Of a stretch of DNA of 64,000 nt, positions 24,363 to 32,979 are shown one piece after another; position 1 is the first letter of the stretch, and each line of letters opens with the position of its first letter. A program made the position numbers and the translations under genes. The stretch covers positions 166,924 to 230,923 of the forward strand of contig JAMPEF010000001.1 in NCBI GenBank assembly GCA_023665275.1. The letters are read 5' to 3'. The DNA comes from Alistipes senegalensis (GTDB lineage: Bacteria; Bacillota; Clostridia; Oscillospirales; Ruminococcaceae). A model generated the notes under the pieces. The model did no database searches and had not been told where the DNA came from. It saw nothing but the letters and a program-made list of their open reading frames with translations.

Positions 24363-25574
24363 ATGAATAAAAACATTAAAGTAGTTGCTGGCGTTCTGGC
24401 ACTTACTCTTGTTTTTTCAGGAGGTCTTGCAGTCGGCAGAGCAAATATTTCCGTTACTGCACCTGTTACGGCAAGTGCTGATACATATGAAATATTCGAT
24501 TACAACATAGTAGACAATGAAATCCAGATAACCGCCTGTGACAGAAATGCTACAGATGTTGTTATTCCGTCTGAAATAAACGGTATGCCTGTTACGGATA
24601 TCGGTGCATACGCTTTTGTAGACCGTGTAAATCTTAAGAGCGTTACCATTCCCGACAGTGTAACGGTTATCGGTGCGGAGGCTTTTGCAAACTGTACAAG
24701 TCTTACATCAGTAACTATTCCCGACGGCGTTACAAGTATAGGAAAAAGCGTCTTTAAAGGCTGTACCGCCCTTGAATCCGTAAATATTGGAAAAAATACT
24801 GAAGTTATAGGAGAAGGTGCATTTTCCGGCTGTACTTCACTTGCATCAATCGTACTGCCTGATGGTCTTAAGATTGTTGACGGGTCGGCTTTTGCAGATT
24901 GTGAAAAACTTTCAGATATTACATTCCCCGAAAGTCTTTACAAATTCGGTATAGGTGCTTTTGACAATACCCCTTGGCTTGAAACAAAAATTTCAGAAAA
25001 TCCGCTTGTTATCGTTAATAACGTACTTATAGACGGTCTTTCGTGTAAGGGTGATGTTGTAATTCCGGACGGTGTTACAGCAATAAGCGGTTCAGGATTT
25101 AATAGTGCTTCTAATGTCACATCTGTTACAATTCCTGACAGTGTAACTTATATCGGAGACTATACTTTCTATGGCTGTACAAAGCTGAAATCAGTTAAAA
25201 TTCCCGAAAGTGTAGAGGCTATCGGTCTTAACGCTTTCAATGAGTGTTCGTCTCTTCAGGTTATAACTATCCTGAATCCCGATTGTAATATATACGACAG
25301 CTCACGTACTCTTAGCCATGCTATTATAAACGCTCCTGAAAACTCAACCGCACAGGCATACGCTGAAAAATATGACATTAAATTTGTTGCTCTCGGTGAA
25401 GAGCTTCCCGAAATTCCGGAATATCCTCAGCCTGCAAAAAAGGGTGATATTAACGGAGACGGCTATATAGACCCGATAGATGCAACAATTATTCTGAATT
25501 ATTATTCTTATCTCTCCACCACAAGTGATAATCCTGTAATGGATATTGACGAATTTCAGGCTACACAGGAATAA
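24363..25574 (+). CDS. Secreted BspA-type LRR protein with a half-dockerin C-terminus
   Basis: A 403-residue exported protein: signal peptide to about residue 38 (TASA/DT), then about ten LRR_5 repeats of 23 residues with the signature IPDSVTxIGxxAFxxCxxLxSV. One irregular repeat holds TPWLETKISENPLVIVNNVLIDG, shared with its paralogues. A closing ENSTAQAYAEKYDIKFVALG segment precedes a single Ca-binding dockerin loop (GDINGDGYIDPIDATIILNYYSYLST). The usual second loop is missing; the chain stops after DEFQATQE. It is probably displayed or cellulosome-associated and binds host, plant or microbial surfaces, as LRR_5 proteins often do. It has its own promoter and terminator. Confidence 0.9.
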   Translation: MNKNIKVVAGVLALTLVFSGGLAVGRANISVTAPVTASADTYEIFDYNIVDNEIQITACDRNATDVVIPSEINGMPVTDIGAYAFVDRVNLKSVTIPDSVTVIGAEAFANCTSLTSVTIPDGVTSIGKSVFKGCTALESVNIGKNTEVIGEGAFSGCTSLASIVLPDGLKIVDGSAFADCEKLSDITFPESLYKFGIGAFDNTPWLETKISENPLVIVNNVLIDGLSCKGDVVIPDGVTAISGSGFNSASNVTSVTIPDSVTYIGDYTFYGCTKLKSVKIPESVEAIGLNAFNECSSLQVITILNPDCNIYDSSRTLSHAIINAPENSTAQAYAEKYDIKFVALGEELPEIPEYPQPAKKGDINGDGYIDPIDATIILNYYSYLSTTSDNPVMDIDEFQATQE

Positions 25575-25582
25575 AAAATCTC

Positions 25583-25617
25583 AGTTCCCTGACCGTTTAA
25601 GGTCAGGGACTTTTTTT
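25583..25617 (+). terminator. Terminator of the first LRR gene
   Basis: AGTTCCCTGACC/GGTCAGGGACT stem followed by TTTTTTT. Confidence 0.9.
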
Positions 25618-25620
25618 ATG

Positions 25621-25649
25621 TTGACATATAAAATATTCTGTGATATGAT
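25621..25649 (+). promoter_or_regulatory. Promoter of the second LRR gene
   Basis: TTGACA, 17-bp spacer, TATGAT, immediately after the preceding terminator. Confidence 0.7.
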
Positions 25650-25681
25650 AATTTATATAATTAATTACGGAGGTTTTTTCT

Positions 25682-27346
25682 ATGAAAAAATACAACAGAA
25701 TCATTGCCGGCATTATGGCAATATGTCTTATGTGTGGAATCGGTATTGTTCCGGAGAGTATATTTCCGGAAATATCCATTACAGCAAGTGCGGAAGAAGA
25801 TTATACATATGAAAATTTAATATATAAACTTTCGGAAAACGGAACAATTGAAATTACAGGATGTGATAAATCCGTGACAAGTGTTGTTATTCCGAACGTG
25901 ATAGAGGGCATTAAAGTAACAGGCATTGGATATTATGCGTTTTCTGCCTGTAAAAATCTTACAGAAATAAAAATACCTGATAGTGTTGCAAGCATTAATA
26001 TCGGTGCATTTTCGGGCTGTAAAAGTTTAAAGGATATAACACTCCCCGATAGTATAACAGATATTTACAGCAGTACTTTTTATGGCTGTACAAGTCTTAA
26101 AGAAATATCAATCCCCGACAGTGTGACAAACATTGACGGCAGTGCTTTTGCTGACTGTACAAGCTTGACGAAAATAACAATTCCTGATAGTGTGAAAAAT
26201 ATTTATATCAGCGCATTTAATGGCTGTACAAAATTGACATCAATAAATGTTTCAGAAAATAATGAAAATTACAGCAGTATTGACGGAGTTTTATTTAATA
26301 AAGATAAATCGGAAATTATTAAATATCCTCCGGAATTATCCGCCGATATTTATGAAATTCCTGAAAGTGTAAAAACTATCGGTAATTATGCATTTTCCGG
26401 TTGCATGAATTTAAAAGAAATAAAAATCCCTGAAAGTGTTGCAAGTATTGGAATAGGTGCATTTTCTGAGTGCAAACGTCTGACAGAAATAACAATTCCC
26501 GACGGCGTCAAAAGCGTTGGCGATAAAGCATTTAAGAACTGTATGAACCTGACATCAATAAATATTCCTGACAGTGTGGAAAAAATAGGTAGTAAAGTTT
26601 TTAGTGGCACTTCATGGCTGAAGACAAAGCAAAAAGAAAATCCGCTTGTTATTGTGAATAATATTTTAATTGATGGTGTTGTCTGTTATGGTGATGTAGT
26701 TATTCCTGACGGCACTACAACTATTAACAGTGATGCATTTTCAGGCTGTAAAAGTTTTTTAAATATAACAATTCCCGACAGCGTTAAAATCATTGGTGAC
26801 AATGCATTCAAAGGCTGTACAGGTTTAAAATTGATATTACTTCCGGAAAGCATTACAACCATTGGCTATGGTGCATTTAAGGACTGTACAGGATTAATGT
26901 CAATGTACCTTCCAGAAAGCGTTACGCTTATTGACTATGATGCATTCCGGAACTGTAAAAATTTATCTGACATATCTATTTTGAATCTTGAATGTACAAT
27001 CAAGGAAGACAATGGAAGTACATTTTCAAACGGAGTTAATCAGGAAACCGGAGAATATTATTTTAAAGGCACAATATATGGCTATACAAACTCTACCGCA
27101 CGGGAATACGCTAAAAAATACTACTGTAAATTTGTAGCTATTGACGCACTGGAAGACATAACCATAATGGGCGATTTAAACGGCGACAATGAATTTAATT
27201 TATCTGATGTGGTATTGTTTCAGAAGTATCTTTTAGGTGAGGCGGATATAGAAACTTCATGCTGGAAAAATGCCGATTTATACCCCGATTACATATTAGA
27301 TTCTTTTGACCTCTGTTTAATGAAAAAGAAACTCCTTGAAAAGTGA
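25682..27346 (+). CDS. Secreted LRR_5 protein with type I-like dockerin
   Basis: A 554-residue exported protein: signal peptide (MKKYNRIIAGIMAICLMCG, cleaved near TASA), about fifteen LRR_5 repeats (IPDSVxxIxxxAFxGCxxL). Two irregular inserts interrupt them: a VSENNENYSSIDGVLFNKDKSE segment typical of BspA proteins and the TSWLKTKQKENPLVIVNNILIDG element. The chain ends in a complete dockerin with two Ca-binding loops, GDLNGDNEFNLSDVVLFQKYLLG and ADLYPDYILDSFDLCLMKKKLLEK. The second loop is degenerate (YPDYIL). A dockerin should plug it into a cohesin-bearing scaffold. GGAGG precedes the ATG. Confidence 0.92.
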   Translation: MKKYNRIIAGIMAICLMCGIGIVPESIFPEISITASAEEDYTYENLIYKLSENGTIEITGCDKSVTSVVIPNVIEGIKVTGIGYYAFSACKNLTEIKIPDSVASINIGAFSGCKSLKDITLPDSITDIYSSTFYGCTSLKEISIPDSVTNIDGSAFADCTSLTKITIPDSVKNIYISAFNGCTKLTSINVSENNENYSSIDGVLFNKDKSEIIKYPPELSADIYEIPESVKTIGNYAFSGCMNLKEIKIPESVASIGIGAFSECKRLTEITIPDGVKSVGDKAFKNCMNLTSINIPDSVEKIGSKVFSGTSWLKTKQKENPLVIVNNILIDGVVCYGDVVIPDGTTTINSDAFSGCKSFLNITIPDSVKIIGDNAFKGCTGLKLILLPESITTIGYGAFKDCTGLMSMYLPESVTLIDYDAFRNCKNLSDISILNLECTIKEDNGSTFSNGVNQETGEYYFKGTIYGYTNSTAREYAKKYYCKFVAIDALEDITIMGDLNGDNEFNLSDVVLFQKYLLGEADIETSCWKNADLYPDYILDSFDLCLMKKKLLEK

Positions 27347-27374
27347 GATTTTATAAAAATTAATAACAATATTC

Positions 27375-27403
27375 TTGACGTACTCAATATTTTATGGTAT
27401 AAT
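27375..27403 (+). promoter_or_regulatory. Promoter of the third LRR gene
   Basis: TTGACG, 17-bp spacer, TATAAT. Confidence 0.8.
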
Positions 27404-27435
27404 TATACATATTATAAATTATGGAGGGATTTTCC

Positions 27436-28242
27436 ATGAAAAAACACAACAGAATTATTGCCGGCGTTATGGCGGTGTGCCTTGCGTTTGGCGTGGGAGT
27501 TATTCCGGAGAGTATTGCACCGGCGGTATCATTGACGGCAAATGCAGAAGAAGAATATACATATGAAAATTTAACATATGATTTTTTAGAAGATGGCACT
27601 ATTGAAATTACAAAATGTGATGAATCTGCAACGGAAGTTGTTATTCCGGACGAAATCGACGGTATAAAAATTACAAGCATTGGAAAACGCACATTTTATA
27701 ACTGTAAAAAATTAACATCAATAAATATTCCTGACAGTGTGACAAGTATTGGGGAAAGTGCTTTTCATTATTGCCTTAGTCTTACATCAATAGATATTCC
27801 TGACAGCGTAACAAGTATAAGCGATATGGCTTTTAAGGGTTGCAGTAGTCTTACATCAATAACAATACTGAATCCTGAATGTGCAATTTGTAATGATAAA
27901 GATACAATCACAAATGGATACTTTCAAGATTCAAATGGATACAATTACAATGATTTTAAAGGTACTATATACGGCTATGAAAACTCCACTGCACAGGCTT
28001 ATGCTGAAAAATGTGGCTATAAATTTGAATCTATTGGAAAAGCTCCGGAAAAAATTACAATCACAGGAGACCTGAACGGCGACAATGAATTTAATCTATC
28101 AGATGTGGTAATACTTCAGAAATATATTTTAGGTGCGTCAGATACGGAAATTTCAGACTGGAAACAAGCTGATTTGAATGATGATGGTGTATTAGATATT
28201 TTCGACCTCTGCTTAATGAAAAAGAAACTTATTGAAAAATAA
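27436..28242 (+). CDS. Short secreted LRR_5 protein with dockerin
   Basis: A 268-residue member of the family: signal peptide (cleaved near TANA), only about four LRR_5 repeats, the ENSTAQAYAEKCGYKFESIG closing segment, and a full dockerin (GDLNGDNEFNLSDVVILQKYILG, then ADLNDDGVLDIFDLCLMKKKLIEK). Both loops keep the D-x-N/D-x-D/N pattern. The ATG at 27436 has GGAGG upstream; an in-frame ATG five codons earlier does not. The N-terminus is nearly identical to those of the flanking paralogues, so it looks like a recent duplicate with repeats lost. Confidence 0.92.
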   Translation: MKKHNRIIAGVMAVCLAFGVGVIPESIAPAVSLTANAEEEYTYENLTYDFLEDGTIEITKCDESATEVVIPDEIDGIKITSIGKRTFYNCKKLTSINIPDSVTSIGESAFHYCLSLTSIDIPDSVTSISDMAFKGCSSLTSITILNPECAICNDKDTITNGYFQDSNGYNYNDFKGTIYGYENSTAQAYAEKCGYKFESIGKAPEKITITGDLNGDNEFNLSDVVILQKYILGASDTEISDWKQADLNDDGVLDIFDLCLMKKKLIEK

Positions 28243-28261
28243 AAAAATTTTAAAAACCCCC

Positions 28262-28290
28262 TTGACAAATCGTTTTTTTTATGATATAAT
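28262..28290 (+). promoter_or_regulatory. Promoter of rplJ-rplL
   Basis: A perfect TTGACA, 17-bp spacer, TATAAT. Confidence 0.9.
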
Positions 28291-28299
28291 GTACAAGCT

Positions 28300-28430
28300 G
28301 TAAGTTACAGTATCGTATTCTTAAGACAGCTGGCAGGCATAAAAGCCATAAGTCCCGCCGAGGAACTGATTATATCTATAAAGATTTATCAATGTCCTTG
28401 TCCGCTGTCGGTCAGGGACTTTTTTTAATC
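28300..28430 (+). promoter_or_regulatory. L10 ribosomal protein leader with attenuator
   Basis: The leader between the promoter and rplJ holds the pattern of the Firmicute L10 leader: a long base stem (GTATCGTATTC with GAATACGAT about 110 bases later), an internal AGGCATAAAAGCC hairpin, and a terminator-like hairpin GTCCTTGTCCGC...GGTCAGGGAC followed by TTTTTTT (28394-28426). In this family excess L10(L12)4 complex binds the leader and favours termination. Confidence 0.8.
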
Positions 28431-28470
28431 CGCTGAATACGATTATATTTTATTCGGAGGTGAATATACA

Positions 28471-28986
28471 ATGCCAAGCAATTCTGTACTCGAAGCAAAA
28501 AAAGCTAAGGTTGAACAGCTTACAGAACTTATCAAAAATTCTGTATCAGGCGTTCTCGTTGATTACAAGGGTATCACTGTTGAAGAAGATACCAAGTTAA
28601 GAAAGGAACTCCGTGAGGCTAATGTAAACTATTTCGTTGAAAAGAATACTCTTTTACTCCGTGCTTTCCAGAACTGTGGTATAGAGGGTTTTGAAGAGGC
28701 ACTCAACGGCACAACTGCTATCGCTCTCTCCAACGACGACCAGACAGCACCAGCAAGAATTTTAGGTAAATTCGCTGAAAAGGCTGGTGACGCAAAATTC
28801 AATCTTAAAGCAGGTTACGTTGAAGGCGAAGTTTACGACCAGGCAGGAGTTACAGCACTTTCAAAAGTTCCGTCAAAGGAAGTACTTCTTGCACAGCTCG
28901 TCGGCTCACTTCAGGGTCCTATGCAGAAGTTTGCAGCAGTTATCGACGCTGTTGCAGAAAAGAAGTCAGAAGAAGAAGCTGCATAA
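28471..28986 (+). CDS. rplJ: 50S ribosomal protein L10
   Basis: A 171-residue L10: N-terminal rRNA-binding domain (VLEAKKAKVEQLTELIKNSVSGVLVDYKGITVEE, LRKELREANVNYFVEKNTLL) and a C-terminal L12-binding helix region rich in Ala/Glu/Lys. It forms the base of the ribosomal stalk and anchors L7/L12 dimers. TCGGAGGTG precedes the ATG. It is co-transcribed with rplL 70 bases downstream and controlled by the L10 leader. The rplK-rplA genes that often precede it are absent; instead it sits within a run of LRR genes. Confidence 0.98.
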   Translation: MPSNSVLEAKKAKVEQLTELIKNSVSGVLVDYKGITVEEDTKLRKELREANVNYFVEKNTLLLRAFQNCGIEGFEEALNGTTAIALSNDDQTAPARILGKFAEKAGDAKFNLKAGYVEGEVYDQAGVTALSKVPSKEVLLAQLVGSLQGPMQKFAAVIDAVAEKKSEEEAA

Positions 28987-29056
28987 TTGCTTTTCTTTCT
29001 GTACTGTTCAAGCCGTATGAACGGCAACTAAAATTATTATAAAGGAGATTATTATC

Positions 29057-29425
29057 ATGGCTTCAGAAAAAATTACAAATATTGTTGAAGAAGTAAAGAC
29101 ACTTTCAGTTCTTGAACTTAAAGAACTCGTTGACGCTATCCAGGAGGAATTTGGTGTAACTGCTATGATGGCTGCTGTTCCTTCTACTCCTGGCACTGAT
29201 ACTCCAGCTGCTAAGACTGAATTTGATGTAGTTCTCACATCATTCGGTGATGCTAAGATGGCAGTTATCAAGGTTGCTAAGGACGTTCTCGGTCTCGGTC
29301 TTAAGGAAGCTAAGGCTGTTGTTGAGGCTGCTCCTAAGGCTATCAAGGAAGGCGTTTCCGAAGCAGAAGCTAACGAAATCAAGGAAAAGTTCGAAGCTGC
29401 TGGTGCATCTATCGAAATCAAGTAA
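29057..29425 (+). CDS. rplL: 50S ribosomal protein L7/L12
   Basis: A 122-residue stalk protein: N-terminal dimerisation helices (EKITNIVEEVKTLSVLELKELVDAIQEEFG), an Ala/Pro/Thr hinge, and a C-terminal factor-binding domain with EFDVVLTSFGDAKMAVIKVAKDV and LGLKEAKAVVEAAPKAIKEG. AAAGGAG precedes the ATG. It ends the operon at a strong terminator, so rpoB is not downstream as it is in many bacteria. Its codon use is visibly biased (GCT, GTT, AAG), as expected for a highly expressed gene. Confidence 0.98.
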   Translation: MASEKITNIVEEVKTLSVLELKELVDAIQEEFGVTAMMAAVPSTPGTDTPAAKTEFDVVLTSFGDAKMAVIKVAKDVLGLGLKEAKAVVEAAPKAIKEGVSEAEANEIKEKFEAAGASIEIK

Positions 29426-29449
29426 TTTTATTACTTATCAAAAAATATG

Positions 29450-29478
29450 CTGTACTCTTTCGGGAGTACAGTTTTTTT
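29450..29478 (+). terminator. Terminator of rplJ-rplL
   Basis: A perfect eight-bp stem CTGTACTC/GAGTACAG followed by TTTTTTT. Confidence 0.95.
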
Positions 29479-29490
29479 GTTAATTTTTGC

Positions 29491-29519
29491 TGGACAAATT
29501 CTGCATTTTGTGATATAAT
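29491..29519 (+). promoter_or_regulatory. Promoter of the fourth LRR gene
   Basis: TGGACA, 17-bp spacer, TATAAT. Confidence 0.75.
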
Positions 29520-29550
29520 TATATATTATAAACTAAAGAGGAGTTTTTAT

Positions 29551-31458
29551 ATGAAAAAACACAATAAATTTATCGCCGGAGTTATGGCGGTATGCTTTGC
29601 TTTCGGCATGGGAGTTATTCCACAGAGTTTCACACTGGTTTTAGCTATGGAAGAAACCACGGTACCCTATGATGAAATTCCCTACACCCCATACGACCCA
29701 TATGAAAATCTTTCATACAAAAAGTACAGTGACCATGTTGAAATTACAAAATGTAGTTACTATCAAGTAAATACGGTTATTCCGGCTGAAATAGGCGGTC
29801 TGCCTGTAACAAGCATCGGAAGGGAAGCGTTTAGTTATTGTACTGGTTTAAAATCAATAAAAATTCCCGACAGTGTAACAAGCATCGGAAGTAATGCGTT
29901 TGATCATTGTGAGAGCTTAACATCAGTAAAAATCCCCGACGGTGTAACAAGCATCGGAATGAGTGCGTTTTCGAATTGTGAGAGTTTAACATCAATAGAA
30001 ATCCCCGACAGTGTAACAAGCATCGGAAGTAGTGCGTTTTATTATTGTAATTTTACATCAGTAAAAATCTCAGAAAATTTAACAAGCATTGGTGCGTGTG
30101 CGTTTTCCGGTTGCAAGAATTTAACATCAATAAAAATCCCTGACAGTGTAACAAGCATCGGAAGTAGTGCGTTTGAGCATTGTGAGAGTTTAACATCAAT
30201 AGAAATTCCTGAAAGTTTAACAGACATCGGAGCTAATGCATTTTCAGACACTCCATGGCTTGAATCAAAAAAACAAGGAAGTCCGTTTGTTATTGTAAAT
30301 AATATCCTGTTAGACGGCAGAACCTGCGAAGGTGATGTTGTTATTCCTGATGGTGTAAAAATCATCGGAAATGGTGCGTTTGAGCAGTGTAGAAAATTTA
30401 CATCAATAAAAATCCCAGACAGTGTAACACGCATTGGAGATAGAGCGTTTGCTTATTGTAATTTAACATCAATAAAAATTCCTGAAGGTGTAACAAGCAT
30501 TGGAGAGCTTGCATTTGATCAGTGTAAAAGTTTAAAATCAGTAGAATTTCCTGACAGTTTAACAAGCATTGGAAAGAGTGCATTTTTTTGGTGTACTGCT
30601 TTAACGTCAGTAGAAATTCCTGATGGTATAACAAGCATTGACGATAGGACGTTTTTTTATTGTAAAAGTTTAAAATCAGTAAAAATCCCTGAAAGTGTAA
30701 AAAGCATCGGATGGCAGGCGTTTTCTGACACTGACTGGCTTAAACTGAAACAACAGGAAAATCCGTTTGTTATCGTAAATGGAATTTTAATTGATGGTAC
30801 AACCTGTAAAGGTGATATTATAATTCCAGATGGTGTAACATGCATTGGCAATGAGGCGTTTGAGAAGTGTGAGAATTTAACATCAATAGAAATTCCTGAA
30901 AGTGTAGTAAGCATTGAAAATACCGCGTTTTATGGGTGTATTAATTTAAAATCAATAAAAATCCCTGACAGTGTAACAAACATCGGAGGGTGGTCGTTTA
31001 GGGATTGTAAGAATTTAAAATCAATAGAAATTCCTGAAAGTGTAACAAGCATTGGACAGTGTATGTTTTTGAATTGTGATAATCTGGAAGAAATAACTAT
31101 TTTAAATCCTGACTGTAAAATTTATGATGCTGAATCTACATTTGTAAATGGATATGATAGTGACACGCATAAAGACTATTTCAATGGAACAATACGTGGC
31201 TATGAAAATTCCACCGCACAGGCATACGCCGAAAAATACAACCGTAATTTTGAATCTCTCGGAAAAGCTCCGGAAAAAACCGGCGACTTAAACGGTAACG
31301 GCGAATTTACCGTATCAGATGTAGTGACTTTCCAGAAATATATTTTAGGTAGTTCAGATACAGAAATTTCAGACTGGAAACAGGCTGATTTTACCGGCGA
31401 CGGCGTGCTGGATGTTTTCGACCTCGTTATGATGAGAAAGAAACTCATTGAAAAATGA
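29551..31458 (+). CDS. Large secreted LRR_5 protein with dockerin
   Basis: The longest family member here (635 residues): signal peptide, about eighteen LRR_5 repeats with near-identical IPDSVTSIGSSAF units, and two copies of the irregular element (TPWLESKKQGSPFVIVNNILLDG and TDWLKLKQQENPFVIVNGILIDG), so the repeat block looks internally duplicated. An ENSTAQAYAEKYNRNFESLG segment follows, then a complete dockerin with two good Ca loops (GDLNGNGEFTVSDVVTFQKYILG, FTGDGVLDVFDLVMMRKKLIEK). It is predicted to be extracellular and scaffold-bound. Confidence 0.93.
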   Translation: MKKHNKFIAGVMAVCFAFGMGVIPQSFTLVLAMEETTVPYDEIPYTPYDPYENLSYKKYSDHVEITKCSYYQVNTVIPAEIGGLPVTSIGREAFSYCTGLKSIKIPDSVTSIGSNAFDHCESLTSVKIPDGVTSIGMSAFSNCESLTSIEIPDSVTSIGSSAFYYCNFTSVKISENLTSIGACAFSGCKNLTSIKIPDSVTSIGSSAFEHCESLTSIEIPESLTDIGANAFSDTPWLESKKQGSPFVIVNNILLDGRTCEGDVVIPDGVKIIGNGAFEQCRKFTSIKIPDSVTRIGDRAFAYCNLTSIKIPEGVTSIGELAFDQCKSLKSVEFPDSLTSIGKSAFFWCTALTSVEIPDGITSIDDRTFFYCKSLKSVKIPESVKSIGWQAFSDTDWLKLKQQENPFVIVNGILIDGTTCKGDIIIPDGVTCIGNEAFEKCENLTSIEIPESVVSIENTAFYGCINLKSIKIPDSVTNIGGWSFRDCKNLKSIEIPESVTSIGQCMFLNCDNLEEITILNPDCKIYDAESTFVNGYDSDTHKDYFNGTIRGYENSTAQAYAEKYNRNFESLGKAPEKTGDLNGNGEFTVSDVVTFQKYILGSSDTEISDWKQADFTGDGVLDVFDLVMMRKKLIEK

Positions 31459-31514
31459 GTTTCCGGAAAAATCAGCAAAAATATACTTAATTTCAAACTA
31501 TAGGAGGGCTTTTT

Positions 31515-32909
31515 ATGAAAAAATACAATAAATTCATTGCCGGAGCTATGGCAGTGAGCCTTGCATTCGGTGCGGTGATTATTCCGGAAAGTATCGTTCC
31601 GGCTGTATCAGTTACAGCAAATGCGGCAGCTGAATACACAACAGGTAAATACGAACAGCTCAAATATAAAAACTATGGTGATTATATTGAGATTTCCGGA
31701 TTAGAGGAGTCTGCAACAGATGTTGTTATTCCGCCGGAAATAGACGGCGTGCCTGTTACACGTATCGGCAACCTGCTATGCTATAATCCTAATGTTGTAT
31801 CGCCATATCAGTTAACATCAATCAAAATTCCTGACAGCGTAACGTATATTGGTATGGAGGCATTTTCTAAATGCGGACATTTAACATCAATAGAAATTCC
31901 TGAAAGTGTAACGTATATTGGTGCTGGTGCATTTAGGCAATGCAATTTTACATCAGTAAAAATTCCGGACAGTGTGACATATATTGGTGTCAGTGCATTT
32001 GAACTGTGTGAGAATCTGGCATCAATAGAAATTCCGGAAAGCGTAACGTACATTGGTTCCAATGCATTCCGTTTGACTCCGTGGGCTGAAGAAAAATTGT
32101 CTGAAAACCAGTTTCTTATTGTAAACAATATTCTGCTTGACATAAAAAACTGCCCATATGATGTTGTTGTTCCTGATAATGTAACTGGTATTGCAGGTGC
32201 ATTCTGGCGTAATTATAATTTAACATCAATAAAAATTCCTGATGGTGTAACGTATATCGGAGATTCGACATTTGAAGGCTGCGGGAATTTAAAATCAATA
32301 GAATTTCCGGACAGCGTAACAGAAATTAAAGGCTCGGCATTTTATGAATGCAAAAATTTAACATCAGTAGTACTTCCGAAGAATTTAACAAATATTTCAA
32401 ACAGTCTGTTTGCAAGTTGTGAAAATTTAAAATCTGTAAACATTCCTGACAGTGTTACAAGTATTGGAAGCTTTGCATTTTATGAGTGTAAGAGTTTAAC
32501 AGAAATAAATATTCCTGACGGTGTTACAAGTATCAAAGAGAATGCATTTTTTGATTGTAAAAATTTAACAAAAATAACTATATTAAACCCTGATTGTGAA
32601 ATTAATTCCCCATACATAAGCAATACAACCACTATATATGGCTATGAAAACTCCACTGCACAGGCATACGCCGAAAAATGTGGCTATAAATTTGAATCCC
32701 TCGGTGAAGCACCAGAAAAAATTACAGCTACAGGCGATATGAACGGCGATGGCGAATTTACCGTATCTGATGCGGTGATTTTCCAAAAGTATATTTTAGG
32801 TGAGTCTGATACGGAAATTTCGGACTGGAAACAGGCTGATTTAAATTCCGATGGCTTATTAGATTCTTTCGACCTCGTTATTATGCGAAAGAAATTAATT
32901 GAAAAATAA
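31515..32909 (+). CDS. Secreted LRR_5 protein with dockerin
   Basis: A 464-residue paralogue: signal peptide (cleaved near TANA), about twelve LRR_5 repeats often reading IPDSVTYIG, the irregular element TPWAEEKLSENQFLIVNNILL, an ENSTAQAYAEKCGYKFESLG segment, and a full dockerin (GDMNGDGEFTVSDAVIFQKYILG, LNSDGLLDSFDLVIMRKKLIEK). It follows the 635-residue paralogue by 56 bases without a clear terminator or promoter, so the two may be one transcript. AGGAGGG precedes the ATG. Confidence 0.92.
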   Translation: MKKYNKFIAGAMAVSLAFGAVIIPESIVPAVSVTANAAAEYTTGKYEQLKYKNYGDYIEISGLEESATDVVIPPEIDGVPVTRIGNLLCYNPNVVSPYQLTSIKIPDSVTYIGMEAFSKCGHLTSIEIPESVTYIGAGAFRQCNFTSVKIPDSVTYIGVSAFELCENLASIEIPESVTYIGSNAFRLTPWAEEKLSENQFLIVNNILLDIKNCPYDVVVPDNVTGIAGAFWRNYNLTSIKIPDGVTYIGDSTFEGCGNLKSIEFPDSVTEIKGSAFYECKNLTSVVLPKNLTNISNSLFASCENLKSVNIPDSVTSIGSFAFYECKSLTEINIPDGVTSIKENAFFDCKNLTKITILNPDCEINSPYISNTTTIYGYENSTAQAYAEKCGYKFESLGEAPEKITATGDMNGDGEFTVSDAVIFQKYILGESDTEISDWKQADLNSDGLLDSFDLVIMRKKLIEK

Positions 32910-32940
32910 AAATATTCTCAAAACTTCTTGACAAATCTAA

Positions 32941-32977
32941 AAAGTTGCACTCTTTCAAGGGTGCAACTTTTTTTATT
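32941..32977. terminator. Bidirectional terminator between convergent LRR genes
   Basis: AAAGTTGCAC/GTGCAACTTT stem, with T-runs usable on both strands. Confidence 0.9.
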
Positions 32978-32979
32978 GA

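Noticed and set aside
32926..32936. TTGACA near the end of the fifth LRR gene as a promoter
   Set aside because: No -10 element at suitable distance and it runs directly into a terminator stem.
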